Source: Brevibacterium sp. ZH18
Lineage (GTDB): Bacteria > Actinomycetota > Actinomycetes > Actinomycetales > Brevibacteriaceae
DNA: 64,000 nucleotides
Direction of reading: 5' to 3'
Assembly: GCF_022748595.1 (NCBI RefSeq)
Contig: NZ_JALDSX010000015.1
Coordinates: 1-64,000 of the forward strand
Below, piece after piece: positions 16,487 through 26,000 of this stretch. The translations under genes and the position numbers were made by a program. The number at the start of each line of letters is the position of its first letter. The stretch's first letter is position 1. Under the pieces are notes generated by a model, which was given only the letters and a program-made list of their open reading frames with translations, was not told the DNA's origin and made no database searches.

Positions 16487-17911
16487 TCACAGCGGTGGGT
16501 GGGACAGAGCGTGCCCGGTTGCCGCTTCGAATGCCCCGGCCACCTGCAGTACCAACGCATCGCCACCGACCGGACCGATAATCTGAATCCCCACCGGCAA
16601 TCCGGTTGCGGAGAACCCCGCCGGTACGCTGATCGCAGGACATCCGGTTGCTGAGATCAAACTCGTGGCATGAATCCACCCCACGTAGTCAGTGACCGGT
16701 TTGCCGTTGAGCATCTCCGGATACTCGACCTCTGCCCGAAAGGGCTCCACTTGGCTCGTCGTCGTCACAAGGACGTCGTGACGCGAGAAATAGTCCTGCA
16801 TTGCTGTCCACAATCGGGCGCGCGCTGCGTCGAGTGCGAAGAGATCTTCCACCTCCAGGTTCAGACCCGCTCTGATGTTGTTCCGCAGAGAACTCTTCAT
16901 CTGCTCATAATGATTTTCGACGAGCCTGCCGTAGTTCGCGGCAAATTCATAAGCTCGAGCGATGCGAAACACCTCGGCCGCATCGCCCAGATCCGGTTCT
17001 TCGTCGCTCAGACGAGCACCCATCCCCAACAGAATCGGACCGGTCGCACTCACAACCGCGGCAACCTCGTCTTCGATTTCGATCCGCCCACCAAGGTCCG
17101 GAACGAATCCGATCACCTGCCCGGACAAGTCCGGATCCGCGTCGGGAGTCGAAAACCTGCTGGTCACGTGACGAGACATCGGCCCACGACGGTCAGGTCC
17201 GCTGCAGAGGTCCATGAGCAGAGCAACGTCAGCGACGTTTCGAGCCATGAACCCAGGTTGGCTCAGCCATTCCCAGGGGTTGCCCGGCGGAACGTGTGGA
17301 ATCCACCCGTTGGACGGGCGCAACCCGACGATGTTGTTGAAGGACGCGGGCAGGCGCAATGATCCTCCCGTGTCTGAGCCGTCGCCTGCTGCCTGAATTC
17401 CGCTTGCGATCGCGGCGGCGACACCCCCTGACGAGCCTGATGCCGACCGATTGAGGTCGTAAGGGTTGCGAGTTGTCCCGAAAAGAGGATTTACGGTGTG
17501 GGCCCCAGCGGCGAATTCCGGCACGTTCGTCTTACCCGTGCTGATCACGCCTGCCGTTTTCAATCTGGCAATGATCAGTGCATCACGGCTCGGCACATTG
17601 TCGGCAAAGATCGGAGATCCGAAGGTGGTCCGCATTCCTGCGGTCTCGTGGATGTCCTTGTGCGTCATGGGGATCCCTGACAGCGGAGGCAGGTCCCGCC
17701 CGCGGGATCTGAGGTCATCGACGGCTTTCGCCGAGTCGAGTGCTCTTTGAGCATCGACGGTGACTACAGCGTTGACCAGAGGATTGATCTCCTCAATTCT
17801 CTGCAGGTGCGCCTCGACGAGATCTCGAGAACTCAGCTCTCGTGCCCCGAGTGCGCCCTTCAACTCCCCAACAGACATCCACCGGATGTCTGTCTCTGTC
17901 CATCTCTGCAC
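16487..17911 (-). CDS. Amidase signature family hydrolase
   Basis: 474 residues with the amidase-signature triad. The lysine is in PMTHKDIHETAG, the cis-serine is in the region GDGSDTGGSLRLPA and the nucleophile region is SASGSSGGVAAAIASG. It is the last gene of an operon with the Mo-hydroxylase and starts (GTG) one base into the coxG stop codon. An in-frame ATG at 17878 is an alternative start. Characterised relatives hydrolyse malonamate, ureido acids and other small amides. In this setting removal of the last amide after carbamoyl transfer is the best guess. This function is inferred, not shown by the sequence. Confidence 0.85.
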   Translation of the reverse strand: MQRWTETDIRWMSVGELKGALGARELSSRDLVEAHLQRIEEINPLVNAVVTVDAQRALDSAKAVDDLRSRGRDLPPLSGIPMTHKDIHETAGMRTTFGSPIFADNVPSRDALIIARLKTAGVISTGKTNVPEFAAGAHTVNPLFGTTRNPYDLNRSASGSSGGVAAAIASGIQAAGDGSDTGGSLRLPASFNNIVGLRPSNGWIPHVPPGNPWEWLSQPGFMARNVADVALLMDLCSGPDRRGPMSRHVTSRFSTPDADPDLSGQVIGFVPDLGGRIEIEDEVAAVVSATGPILLGMGARLSDEEPDLGDAAEVFRIARAYEFAANYGRLVENHYEQMKSSLRNNIRAGLNLEVEDLFALDAARARLWTAMQDYFSRHDVLVTTTSQVEPFRAEVEYPEMLNGKPVTDYVGWIHATSLISATGCPAISVPAGFSATGLPVGIQIIGPVGGDALVLQVAGAFEAATGHALSHPPL

Positions 17912-18579
17912 TATCTGCGGCCGGCCAGAAGACCCACGCAGACGCCGAGCAGAGCCGCGCCGGCCCCCACAGCTGCCCCGGCGAAGAACTCATTGCCTCG
18001 AATCGCGGCGCCCTGCGCCATTCCACCTGAGGCAACGACCGATGGTGCAGGAAGTCCGAGCAGTTCGGGGGCAGCGGCCGAGACCGCGCTCCGCGATTCA
18101 GAAACCGCGCCTGTTCCTGCACCAGCAGGTTCTTCAACTCCGTTGTGGATCGCATGGTCAATATCTTTGAAGAATTTCGTCGCGATGCGTTTGGCCACTC
18201 CGCCGAGCATCCGCTGACCCACTCCGCCGATCGCCCCGCCCAGCACGGCATCAGCTTCCCACGTGACTTCTGTTCCCCCTGCATCACCTGGTGCCAGCGA
18301 CACCGCGATATCGGCGCCGATGGTGCCTGGCCCGCCTGAGCCTTTGGCCGTGAGCACAAACGAGGTCGGCGGCTGCTCCTGAGAGAACTCCACTGACCCC
18401 TTGTAGGTGCCCTTGATAGCGGCCACCCCCATGGTCAGAACCACGCTGTAGATCCCGTCACCGACCGGGGAGAAGCTCTCCACTCCTGGAATGGTGGCGG
18501 CCAGAATCCGAGCATCGTGGAACGCCGCATAGGCGGTGTCGGGATCGGCTGTCATCTGGGCTACGGAAGAGATACGCAT
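17911..18579 (-). CDS. coxG: CoxG-like SRPBCC protein (Mo-hydroxylase accessory)
   Basis: 222 residues. The first 145 form an SRPBCC/CoxG domain, with the start MRISSVAQMTADPDTAYAAF, then IPGVESFSPVGDGIYSV and GQRMLGGVAKRIATKFF. A low-complexity Ala/Pro/Ser linker and one C-terminal membrane helix (FFAGAAVGAGAALLGVCVG) follow. In carboxydotrophs CoxG helps recruit the hydroxylase to the membrane. The same layout here suggests that this enzyme is also membrane-tethered. It lies 12 bases downstream of the large subunit gene. Confidence 0.9.
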   Translation of the reverse strand: MRISSVAQMTADPDTAYAAFHDARILAATIPGVESFSPVGDGIYSVVLTMGVAAIKGTYKGSVEFSQEQPPTSFVLTAKGSGGPGTIGADIAVSLAPGDAGGTEVTWEADAVLGGAIGGVGQRMLGGVAKRIATKFFKDIDHAIHNGVEEPAGAGTGAVSESRSAVSAAAPELLGLPAPSVVASGGMAQGAAIRGNEFFAGAAVGAGAALLGVCVGLLAGRR

Positions 18580-18591
18580 GAGTTGCTGTCC

Positions 18592-21039
18592 TTACTGGAG
18601 TCCGCTGTTGGATGGTGCTGGTGAGGAAGCCGCGGAATCGCCGCGACGGGATTTCAGACTGGGGACTGCACCCGCCGCGTGCTGGTTCCGCAACTCCCAC
18701 AATGAAGAGGGATCGAGCGGCATGGCGCGAATCGGGAAACCCTCTGCATCCTCGATCGCCGACGCGATAGTCGTGGCCGTAGGAATTGTGCCGGCTTCCC
18801 CCGCTCCTTTGATGCCCAAAGGATTGAGCGGGCTGGGAGTTTCCAAATGATCAGTCTCGATATGCGGAATCTCTGAGGCAAACGGCATGAGGAAGTCCAT
18901 GAAGGACGCGTTGAGCAGCTGCCCATCTTCGTCGTAGGCCATTCTTTCGTACAGTGCTCCTCCCACACCTTGAGCAACCCCACCATGGACCTGCCCCTCA
19001 ACCACCATGGGATTGATCATCGGCCCGCAGTCATGGACGACGCAGTACCGAAGGACTGTGATGTCAGCGGTCTCCGGGTCGGTTTCAACGATCGCGGCGT
19101 GCATTCCGTTGGCAACGGTAGATCGCAGCGGTGAGAAGAACTCCTGTTCTTCAAGCCCCGGTTGCTCTCCAGCTTTGACCGATGGCTCTTCGGCCGCGGT
19201 CTCCTTCGCGAATTGGGTCGCCGCTCTGGCGCTCTCGTCGAACGCATAACGCAGTGGATTCGACAGAACTGAAACCGCTGCCAACGGCATAGACGAACTG
19301 GGATCGCCCTTGACGGAGATGATTCCGTCGACGATCTCTAGGTCTTCGGGATCGGCCTCCAACGATTCACCCGCAATCTTCAAGGCCTTGGCTTTGACCT
19401 TCTGAGCCGTCAGATGCAGTGCATTGCCTGCCATGACAGCTCCTCGCGATCCCCACGTTCCCACCGAGTACGAGAGCTTGCGAGTGTCACCCGTTGCCAC
19501 ATGGACCGAGTCCATAGGGACACCGAGCGCGTCGGCAACGATCTGGGCGAAGACAGTTGCGTGTGCCTGACCATGGGTTGTCAGCCCCGTCCACACGTTC
19601 ACCCGCCCGGAAGTTTCGACCTCTATGTGGCCTCCTTCGTAAGGACCCGCGCCTGTGCTCTCCACATAGCATCCGATTCCCAGGCCGACTCGGCGGCCTT
19701 CAGCCCTGGCCTGGTCTCGATACGCCTCGAAATCGTCCCAGCCGACGAGTTCTTTGAGCTTGTCCAGGGAGGTCACGAAATCGCCCGAGTCCAGACAACC
19801 TTCCGCGCCATCTTGCATGGTCACTCCCATAGGATGAGGGAATTCCCGCACGAAGTTGTTCAGGCGCACCTGTGTACGATCCATGCCGAGTTCATCGGCA
19901 ATCGCATCGACTGTGCGCTCCATCATGAACACAGCATGAGCGCGGCCAGCACCGCGGTACGGGGTGACCATGACGGTGTTGGTGTACAGCGACCAATATT
20001 CAACCCGATAGTTGGCGATGTTGTAGGGGCCCATGACATGCGTCGACGTATTCAGAGGAACGATGACCCCATAGGGAATATAAGCCCCATTGTCATGCCA
20101 GAACTTCACATCGAGGCTGCAGATGCGACCATCATCGTCGAAGCCGACTCTCACTGTCTGCGTCTGCGCTCGCTCATGAGCCGAAGAGATGAAGTGCTCA
20201 CGTCTGTCTTCGGTCCATTTCACGGTCGTCTCGAGCGCTCTGGCAGCGCAGGCCACAGCCAGCTCCTCCGGCCATGGGTGGTTGATCTTGACTCCGAAAG
20301 CTCCTCCAACATCGGGCGTGATGACTTCGACCCGCGTCAGCGGGATCTCGAGCCTTGCTGCCAGAGCCGCTCTCAGCCCAGTGCTTGTCTGGGTCGAAGA
20401 ATGCACCTGCAGACTTTCGTCCTCCCGGTTCCATGCCGCAATGACGCCTTTGCCCTCCATCGGCATACAGGCGCTGCGCTCGAATTCCAGCTCAACATCG
20501 AGAACATGCGGAGCATTCTCCAGTCCGCTGTCGACGTCTCCAACCTCCTGCACATAATGAGCCGACACGTTGTCGCTCATCCCCTGGTGCACAATCCGTT
20601 CGCCCGCACGTGACTGTTCGACCCCGACGATCGGTTCGAGGAGATCGAATTCGATCTCGATCCGACCGGCTGCATCCTCAGCGATGTAGCGGTCGCGCGC
20701 AACGACCATGACAATCGGCTCACCGACGAAGTTCACGTGATCGGGCGCAAGTGCGAACCCGGTGTGGGGAGCCACGATCGAAGGATGTGGGATCAGCATG
20801 GGCAGTCGGTCTGCTGCCTGACCTGGGAGATCTTCGTGGGTCCAGACCGCGATGACGCCCTCGACATCGATGGCGCCTGTGACATCGATGTCGATGATGT
20901 CAGCATGAGCGTGCGGGCTTCGAACGAAGGCAGCAGCCACACTGCCATTGGCAAGGTCATCGAGATATCGACCGTTTCCAGTGACCAGACGTGGATCTTC
21001 CCGACGCTTGATCTTCTGTCCGAACATGCGAGTGGTCAT
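18592..21039 (-). CDS. Molybdenum hydroxylase large subunit (CoxL/XDH family, form II motif)
   Basis: 815-residue molybdopterin-binding subunit of a xanthine-dehydrogenase-family enzyme. The Mo-site glutamate is E748 in GAGEAGTIP. The active-site loop reads PYRGAGR (residues 360-366), the form II pattern, and lacks the AYxCSFR cysteine that holds copper in true CO dehydrogenases. It is therefore more likely an N-heterocycle hydroxylase than a CO dehydrogenase. The C-terminal 25 residues are a polar tail. It overlaps the [2Fe-2S] subunit gene by four bases. The permease and hydantoinase neighbours suggest a pyrimidine-, hydantoin- or purine-like substrate. Confidence 0.9.
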   Translation of the reverse strand: MTTRMFGQKIKRREDPRLVTGNGRYLDDLANGSVAAAFVRSPHAHADIIDIDVTGAIDVEGVIAVWTHEDLPGQAADRLPMLIPHPSIVAPHTGFALAPDHVNFVGEPIVMVVARDRYIAEDAAGRIEIEFDLLEPIVGVEQSRAGERIVHQGMSDNVSAHYVQEVGDVDSGLENAPHVLDVELEFERSACMPMEGKGVIAAWNREDESLQVHSSTQTSTGLRAALAARLEIPLTRVEVITPDVGGAFGVKINHPWPEELAVACAARALETTVKWTEDRREHFISSAHERAQTQTVRVGFDDDGRICSLDVKFWHDNGAYIPYGVIVPLNTSTHVMGPYNIANYRVEYWSLYTNTVMVTPYRGAGRAHAVFMMERTVDAIADELGMDRTQVRLNNFVREFPHPMGVTMQDGAEGCLDSGDFVTSLDKLKELVGWDDFEAYRDQARAEGRRVGLGIGCYVESTGAGPYEGGHIEVETSGRVNVWTGLTTHGQAHATVFAQIVADALGVPMDSVHVATGDTRKLSYSVGTWGSRGAVMAGNALHLTAQKVKAKALKIAGESLEADPEDLEIVDGIISVKGDPSSSMPLAAVSVLSNPLRYAFDESARAATQFAKETAAEEPSVKAGEQPGLEEQEFFSPLRSTVANGMHAAIVETDPETADITVLRYCVVHDCGPMINPMVVEGQVHGGVAQGVGGALYERMAYDEDGQLLNASFMDFLMPFASEIPHIETDHLETPSPLNPLGIKGAGEAGTIPTATTIASAIEDAEGFPIRAMPLDPSSLWELRNQHAAGAVPSLKSRRGDSAASSPAPSNSGLQ

Positions 21040-21596
21040 CGGTTGGCCTCCGACGCCTCTTCGTCCGTTTCGGAATGCTGCTTGCCGCAGGCGGCCCGCA
21101 GCTCAGCAGTCCGGTGGACCGCTTTGACGATGTTCTGATATCCGGTGCACCGACAGAGGTTGCCGGAGATCGCCTCTCGAGCCTCTTCTTCCGTGGGATC
21201 GGGATTCTCATCGACGAAGGCATCGATAGTAGTGATGAATCCCGGGGTGCAGAATCCGCACTGCAGCCCGTGGCTGTCGATGAAAGCCTGCTGAACGTCG
21301 GAAGGGTTCTCCGGGTCGTCTCCGATCCCTTCGACCGTAGTCACCTCATGGTCCTGTGCGCTGGCAGCGAAGATCAGACACGACCGGATCGGATCGCCGT
21401 CGAGCTGCACGGTGCACGCTCCGCACACTCCGTGCTCACACCCGACGTGCGTGCCTGTCAGACTCAGATCCTGACGCAGGACGTCAGAGAGCAGTTTGCG
21501 ATCCGGCACTTCGAGGACGTGGTCTCTGCCATTGACGCTCAATCGGATCGTCGATGTCGGTTCGGCCATGGTCTCGTTCGATGTCATCTGGTTCAT
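21036..21596 (-). CDS. Molybdenum hydroxylase [2Fe-2S] subunit (CoxS-like)
   Basis: 186 residues. The N-terminal plant-type ferredoxin cluster is in CEHGVCGACTVQLDG with a further cysteine in RSCLIFA. The C-terminal four-helix domain carries the second cluster in CGFCTPGF and CRCTGYQNIVKAV. This is the standard small subunit passing electrons from the Mo site to FAD. ATGA overlaps on both sides tie it to the FAD and Mo subunit genes. The first 15 residues and the last 15 are unconserved polar tails. Confidence 0.93.
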   Translation of the reverse strand: MNQMTSNETMAEPTSTIRLSVNGRDHVLEVPDRKLLSDVLRQDLSLTGTHVGCEHGVCGACTVQLDGDPIRSCLIFAASAQDHEVTTVEGIGDDPENPSDVQQAFIDSHGLQCGFCTPGFITTIDAFVDENPDPTEEEAREAISGNLCRCTGYQNIVKAVHRTAELRAACGKQHSETDEEASEANR

Positions 21597-22537
21597 CGCG
21601 CTCCCTCTTGTCTCATCTCGCTGCCACCGGCGGGCGAACCTCCGCCATCCCTCTGTCGGCTCAGCCTCTTGAGCAGGCGTCCGGCGATGACGCCGGTGAG
21701 GTGCCTGCGGTAGTCGGCGCTGGCGTGGATGTCCCCGCCGGGGTCGATGAAGCCCTTGATCGCCGAGATGACGTCGTCGAGAATCGTGGAGACCTGGCTC
21801 AGTGGGGTACCCGCCACGAATTCGTCCAACTCGATGATGTCAGGGATGTCAGTGACCGAAACGAATCCCGCCTTCAGCCCCGTAATCGTTGCCTCGGCGC
21901 CAGCACGATCCACACCATTGTCGTCAGTGGACAGGATCATCCCAACCCCGGCCAGTCCATAGTCTCCGCTTCGGCGCGCCAATTCATCGAAGCCGGCCCT
22001 CTGCCCGGGTCGAAGGGCCGGGAAGACGGCGCTGGTGATGAGTTCGTCGGGTTCGAGGCAGGTCTCCAGCGGGCCGACGTTGAGTGATTCCGTCGTCAGC
22101 GACCGAGCCCCTCGAACACTCCTGACCTCGACCCAGCCACCGGTCAGTGCCAGGATCATCGGCATCTCGCCATTGGGATCAGCGTGGGCAATCGACCCCA
22201 CCGTGGTGCCGCGATTCCTGATCGCAGGGTGTGCGACGTGCCGAAGTGCATCGGCAAGGATCGGATTCGCCGAGGTTGTTGCTGGGTCGCGTTCGAGTCT
22301 GCGGTGGCTCACGAGTGCGCCGACCCTGATCTCGTCCCCCACGACTTCGAGCTCGTCCAATCCTGCCGCTGAGGTGATGTCGATGAGGTTCCTTGGAGCA
22401 GCCAAGCGCATGTTGAGAACAGGCACCAGACTCTGTCCCCCTGCGATGATCTTTCCACTTGTGCCGTGGACAGAGAGCAGCTCCAAGATCTCTTCAATGG
22501 TCTTCGGACGGTGAATCCTCAGGGGAGAAGGCTTCAT
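21593..22537 (-). CDS. Molybdenum hydroxylase FAD-binding subunit (CoxM-like)
   Basis: 314 residues of the FAD-binding PCMH type. FAD contacts are AGGQSLVPVLNMRLA near residue 37 and the second glycine-rich loop RNRGTTVGSIAHADPNGEMP near residue 112. It completes a three-subunit medium-small-large hydroxylase in the usual M-S-L order. It begins eight bases after the permease stop. Confidence 0.93.
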   Translation of the reverse strand: MKPSPLRIHRPKTIEEILELLSVHGTSGKIIAGGQSLVPVLNMRLAAPRNLIDITSAAGLDELEVVGDEIRVGALVSHRRLERDPATTSANPILADALRHVAHPAIRNRGTTVGSIAHADPNGEMPMILALTGGWVEVRSVRGARSLTTESLNVGPLETCLEPDELITSAVFPALRPGQRAGFDELARRSGDYGLAGVGMILSTDDNGVDRAGAEATITGLKAGFVSVTDIPDIIELDEFVAGTPLSQVSTILDDVISAIKGFIDPGGDIHASADYRRHLTGVIAGRLLKRLSRQRDGGGSPAGGSEMRQEGAR

Positions 22538-22545
22538 TGTCTATG

Positions 22546-24009
22546 TCACTCATCTTTCGTTCTGCGGAACTTGCGGTCCTGCTCGAGGTCAGCTGTGACC
22601 CGCGCTCTCTGCCCTTCGCCACCGACATTGAGCCCAGTACCGCCAGCAGGCTCATCAAGCAGCTCCTTTGGTGCCAGCCAACGCGCAACATGGTACAAGA
22701 CCAGCATAGATATTGTTCCTAGAGCAATTCCGGAGAGGATGAACCCATCGCTGAATTTCAAACTGACGTCTCCGATCGCAATGATCAATCCTGCCGCAAC
22801 CGGAACGATGTTGAGCGGGTTGGCGAAGTTCACTCTATTCTCGATCCAGATCTTAGCTCCGAGCATCCCGATCATGCCGTAGAGGACGACAGTGATGCCG
22901 CCGAGAACTCCTCCTGGGACCGATGAGATCAACGCTCCGAACTTCGGTGAAAGTCCGAAGCAGATCGCCACAAGAGCAGCTACCCAATAGGCCGCAGTGG
23001 AGTAGACACGCGTAGCCGCCATGACACCGATGTTCTCGGCGTAGGTCGTCGTAGGTGAGCCGCCGACCGAGGTCGCGACAACAGTCGCGACTCCATCACC
23101 GATGATCGCTCGACCCATATACTTGTCGAGCGGTTCTCCGGTCATCTCCTCAACTGCTTTGACGTGGCCGGCGTTCTCAGCGACCAGCGCGATGATGCCC
23201 GGAAGCATGATGACGATCGCCGCGGCGTTGAAGACCGGGAGGTGGACACCGACGACTCCTGCCGCGGTGTCAGTCATGGGCGGAAATCCGATCCAAGCAG
23301 CCGACTCGATCGCGGAGAAGTCCACTCGGAAGTGTGTGGTGATTTCGCCTGCTGCCGCGCTGAAAGATGTGATTTCACCGAAGACTTTGTCGAAGATCCA
23401 CGACAGTGCGTAGCCAAGGACCAGTCCGAGGAAAATAGCGATGCGTCCGAGAAATCCTCTCGCACAGACCGAGAGGAAGACGATGAAGACCATGACGATG
23501 ACTGCCGTCCACTGGTCCTGCGGCCAGTAGGTGTTGGCTACGACTGGCGCAAGGTTGAATCCGATGAGCATGACCACACCGCCTGTCACAACAGGCGGCA
23601 AGACCTTCGTCAGTGCTGACGCACCGATGTAGTGGATGAAAACACCCACCAGCGCCAGGATGACGCCCGACACCATGATCGCACCGGTCACTTCGGCTGG
23701 AGTTCCACCTTGTGCGGTGACGGCAGTGACTCCGCCGACGAATGCAGCAGAGGTCCCGACATAGCTGGGAACTTTTCCTTTGACGATGAGGAGGAAGATG
23801 ATAGTTCCGACACCGGACATCATGACGGCCAATTGCGGGTTGAGTCCCATGATGACGGGGAACACAAAAGTGGCACCGAACATGGCCACCACGTGCTGGG
23901 CACCGAGCCCGATCGTTCGTCCCCAGGTCAGACGTTCACCGGGTTTGACGAACTCACCAGGAGCGACGGTCTTACCGTCCCCGTGTAACTTCCATGAAAA
24001 CATCGACAT
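22546..24009 (-). CDS. NCS2 family nucleobase permease (uracil/xanthine type)
   Basis: 487 residues with about 14 hydrophobic segments. NCS2 hallmarks are visible: GLGAQHVVAMFGATFVFP early, PGIIALVAENAGHVKAV carrying the substrate-binding glutamate region in the middle, and GDGVATVVATSVGGSPTTTYAENIGV. The ENIG motif suits the uracil-permease branch better than the xanthine branch. The ATG at 24009 follows GAGGAGAACCAG. A longer frame to 24066 is less likely. It is the first gene of the operon with the Mo-hydroxylase, so it probably brings in that enzyme's substrate. Confidence 0.92.
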   Translation of the reverse strand: MSMFSWKLHGDGKTVAPGEFVKPGERLTWGRTIGLGAQHVVAMFGATFVFPVIMGLNPQLAVMMSGVGTIIFLLIVKGKVPSYVGTSAAFVGGVTAVTAQGGTPAEVTGAIMVSGVILALVGVFIHYIGASALTKVLPPVVTGGVVMLIGFNLAPVVANTYWPQDQWTAVIVMVFIVFLSVCARGFLGRIAIFLGLVLGYALSWIFDKVFGEITSFSAAAGEITTHFRVDFSAIESAAWIGFPPMTDTAAGVVGVHLPVFNAAAIVIMLPGIIALVAENAGHVKAVEEMTGEPLDKYMGRAIIGDGVATVVATSVGGSPTTTYAENIGVMAATRVYSTAAYWVAALVAICFGLSPKFGALISSVPGGVLGGITVVLYGMIGMLGAKIWIENRVNFANPLNIVPVAAGLIIAIGDVSLKFSDGFILSGIALGTISMLVLYHVARWLAPKELLDEPAGGTGLNVGGEGQRARVTADLEQDRKFRRTKDE

Positions 24010-24135
24010 CTGGTTCTCCTCGTCGTTGAGAAAGGCCCTGTTCAGACGTTTCGACGGATGGGCCATCGCTACCTCCGGGCACGAAACCTCTCGACCTGAT
24101 AGTGCGACTCTATTGGCCGAAAGAGGTATCCATCA

Positions 24136-24155
24136 CGTCAGATGATGCCAAAGAA
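24136..24155 (-). promoter_or_regulatory. Candidate PucR-type operator before the permease operon
   Basis: Read on the minus strand, TCTTTGGCATCATCTGACGT. It matches three other elements in this locus (at 25946, 39418 and 40467) in the pattern TTGGCA, five bases, YGMC, a weak inverted repeat. It lies about 126 bases before the permease ATG. Confidence 0.55.
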
Positions 24156-24180
24156 ATGGCCAACCAGTCGGCACCCTTTG

Positions 24181-25965
24181 CTAAGGAAGTCTGACAATCT
24201 GCAAAGCCAGCGCCAACGACAGGCGTAGGTTCGGATCTTCCGTGAAGGATCCGACCATGTGCTCGAGCTTCGTGATCCGATACCTCAGCGTGTTGTAGTG
24301 GAAGAAAAGCGAGCGCGCCGTTTCAGCCACATTGAGATTGTGATCGAGGAGAGCTTGCAGCGTGATCCGCAGACCTTCGTATTCTTCTTTGTCGTCTCCG
24401 GCCAACGGGCCGAGCACCTCTCGCGCGAAACTTCGCAGCTCCTCCTTCTTCGTGACTTGAAGAAGCAAGCGGTAGACGCCCAGCGAATCGTAATGGCTGA
24501 GTCCTTGACCACGCTCCAGCTGCCGACCGACTTCGAGCGCGCGCATCGCTTCCTGATAGGCCGCCGCCAAGCCGGATACATCAGGGGCAGGCTTGGAGAT
24601 GCCGACCGAGAACTGCCTTCTGCCGCCGCCACCGTACCCGCGAACATCCGCGATGAAGGACCTCAGCCTGGCAGTAATCTCCTCCGTGTCCGCCGCTCCG
24701 AGCAGCAGGATGACCTGGTCACCCGAGCCGACGACAGCAGCAGCAGGGTCGTCCTGTGACACGACCTTCGTCCAAGCGTCGGCGAAGAGGGACTGCATAG
24801 CTCTCTTATTCTCGGGATCGGTCTGGTCCGATTCCGAGTCCACTTCGGCCACGGCGACATTGATCGGACGTGAAAGGTCCCAGCCAAGCGACTCCGCGTG
24901 GGAGAGCACCCTGTCCGTCGAGGCGATGTGCCCTCGAAGCACTTCGAGCACGAAGTCCGTTCGGTATTTGCTCTCAACGGCCGTGATCGCCTGCTCCCGG
25001 GTGAGGACAAGAGCCGCGGCGGCGGCGGCCTGTTCTATGAGACGGAAGTCCGTGGCGCCGAGCGCCCCTTCTCCGAATGCGACGATGCGGCCCAGCGTCT
25101 TGTCTCCGCCTTCGATACGGCAATTGCCCCACGAGTACCGGCGGCCACTGCCGCCCTGCCCCAGACGTTCCAACCCGGATGGCTCGTCCTCGACGCGAAA
25201 CCGACCGGATCTGTCAAAGCATTCGAGGACTTCAAGCTCGTCAGCCACTGCATTGCGAGACCGTTCCGAGTTGTCAGAAGCAGTGTGATCTCCGTCCTCA
25301 GCGCCGTCTCCTCGTCCAACGTCTGCAATTGAGACAGACGAATGAGTTCGCATACACCGCACTCTTCCATCCAGGGTGGTGACTGCGGCGGCCACGCCGA
25401 TCCGTTCGGCCAACATCTGACACACGTCGTCGAGATTGCCGTCGTTGATGACGACATCGACGAGCTCTCTCATGGTCTGTTCCGTCTTCCGAATGAGTTC
25501 GGCGCGCCGGTCAAGATTGTGCGACAGCACTTCGTGCATGATCTCATCGAAGCCGACTCCATCTCCGAGATGGATGATGGGTAGAGAGATTCGGTTGGCC
25601 TCATCAATCGCGGAAGCAGGAATTTCCTCGAGATATCTTCCGGGCTTGAAGCAGACCGCGGACACGCCGCGATTCTCGAGAGTGGTCAGCAGATCGGCGA
25701 TCTCTTCGGGCCGATCCCGCAGGGGGTAGGCCCTGGTGAGAAGGAGCTCCCGTGGCTTGACCCAGGGAAGGATGTCCGGAACCTCCATCACATTGGTCAT
25801 TTCAACGGGGCGATCGAGACCGTCAGCCCCCGCGACAACCCGACTGTTGCGCAGGCTCGGCAGACCTATGACGTCGCGCACCGAAAGACACGCGGAAACG
25901 AAGTCGCCGCCATCGGCTAGCAAGTTTTGATGCATATCCAAGCTATTCTTGGCACCATTTGACAT
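24181..25965 (-). CDS. PucR family transcriptional regulator
   Basis: 594 residues in the PucR/CdaR plan. The N-terminal purine-catabolism PucR domain is about residues 25-150 (SVRDVIGLPSLRNSRVVAG, VMEVPDILPWVKPRELLLT). A middle GAF/GGDEF-like region comes next. The C-terminal helix-turn-helix is LQALLDHNLNVAETARSLFF followed by HYNTLRYRITKLE. PucR regulates purine use in Bacillus. This relative is central in a ureide-type locus and probably controls it. No start has a strong ribosome site: ATGs at 25965 and 25935 are both possible, and the second would leave the candidate operator wholly upstream. It is divergent from the DUF2877 gene. Confidence 0.9.
   Translation of the reverse strand: MSNGAKNSLDMHQNLLADGGDFVSACLSVRDVIGLPSLRNSRVVAGADGLDRPVEMTNVMEVPDILPWVKPRELLLTRAYPLRDRPEEIADLLTTLENRGVSAVCFKPGRYLEEIPASAIDEANRISLPIIHLGDGVGFDEIMHEVLSHNLDRRAELIRKTEQTMRELVDVVINDGNLDDVCQMLAERIGVAAAVTTLDGRVRCMRTHSSVSIADVGRGDGAEDGDHTASDNSERSRNAVADELEVLECFDRSGRFRVEDEPSGLERLGQGGSGRRYSWGNCRIEGGDKTLGRIVAFGEGALGATDFRLIEQAAAAAALVLTREQAITAVESKYRTDFVLEVLRGHIASTDRVLSHAESLGWDLSRPINVAVAEVDSESDQTDPENKRAMQSLFADAWTKVVSQDDPAAAVVGSGDQVILLLGAADTEEITARLRSFIADVRGYGGGGRRQFSVGISKPAPDVSGLAAAYQEAMRALEVGRQLERGQGLSHYDSLGVYRLLLQVTKKEELRSFAREVLGPLAGDDKEEYEGLRITLQALLDHNLNVAETARSLFFHYNTLRYRITKLEHMVGSFTEDPNLRLSLALALQIVRLP
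25946..25965 (+). promoter_or_regulatory. Candidate PucR-type operator in the pucR/DUF2877 divergent region
   Basis: TTCTTGGCACCATTTGACAT on the plus strand, the same pattern as the elements before the permease, hyuA and NmrA-like genes. It ends 35 bases before the DUF2877 ATG and abuts the regulator's own start region, so it could serve both control and autoregulation. Confidence 0.5.
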
Positions 25966-26000
25966 GCGTTGACGATAGCAGGTCACGATAATCTGTCGAA

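Noticed and set aside
19414-20613. A 399-residue plus-strand open frame
   Set aside because: Antisense to the Mo-hydroxylase large subunit, whose motifs and overlaps are unambiguous.
18592-22537. Carbon monoxide dehydrogenase
   Set aside because: The large subunit lacks the AYxCSFR copper site and has PYRGAGR. The neighbours point to heterocycle catabolism.
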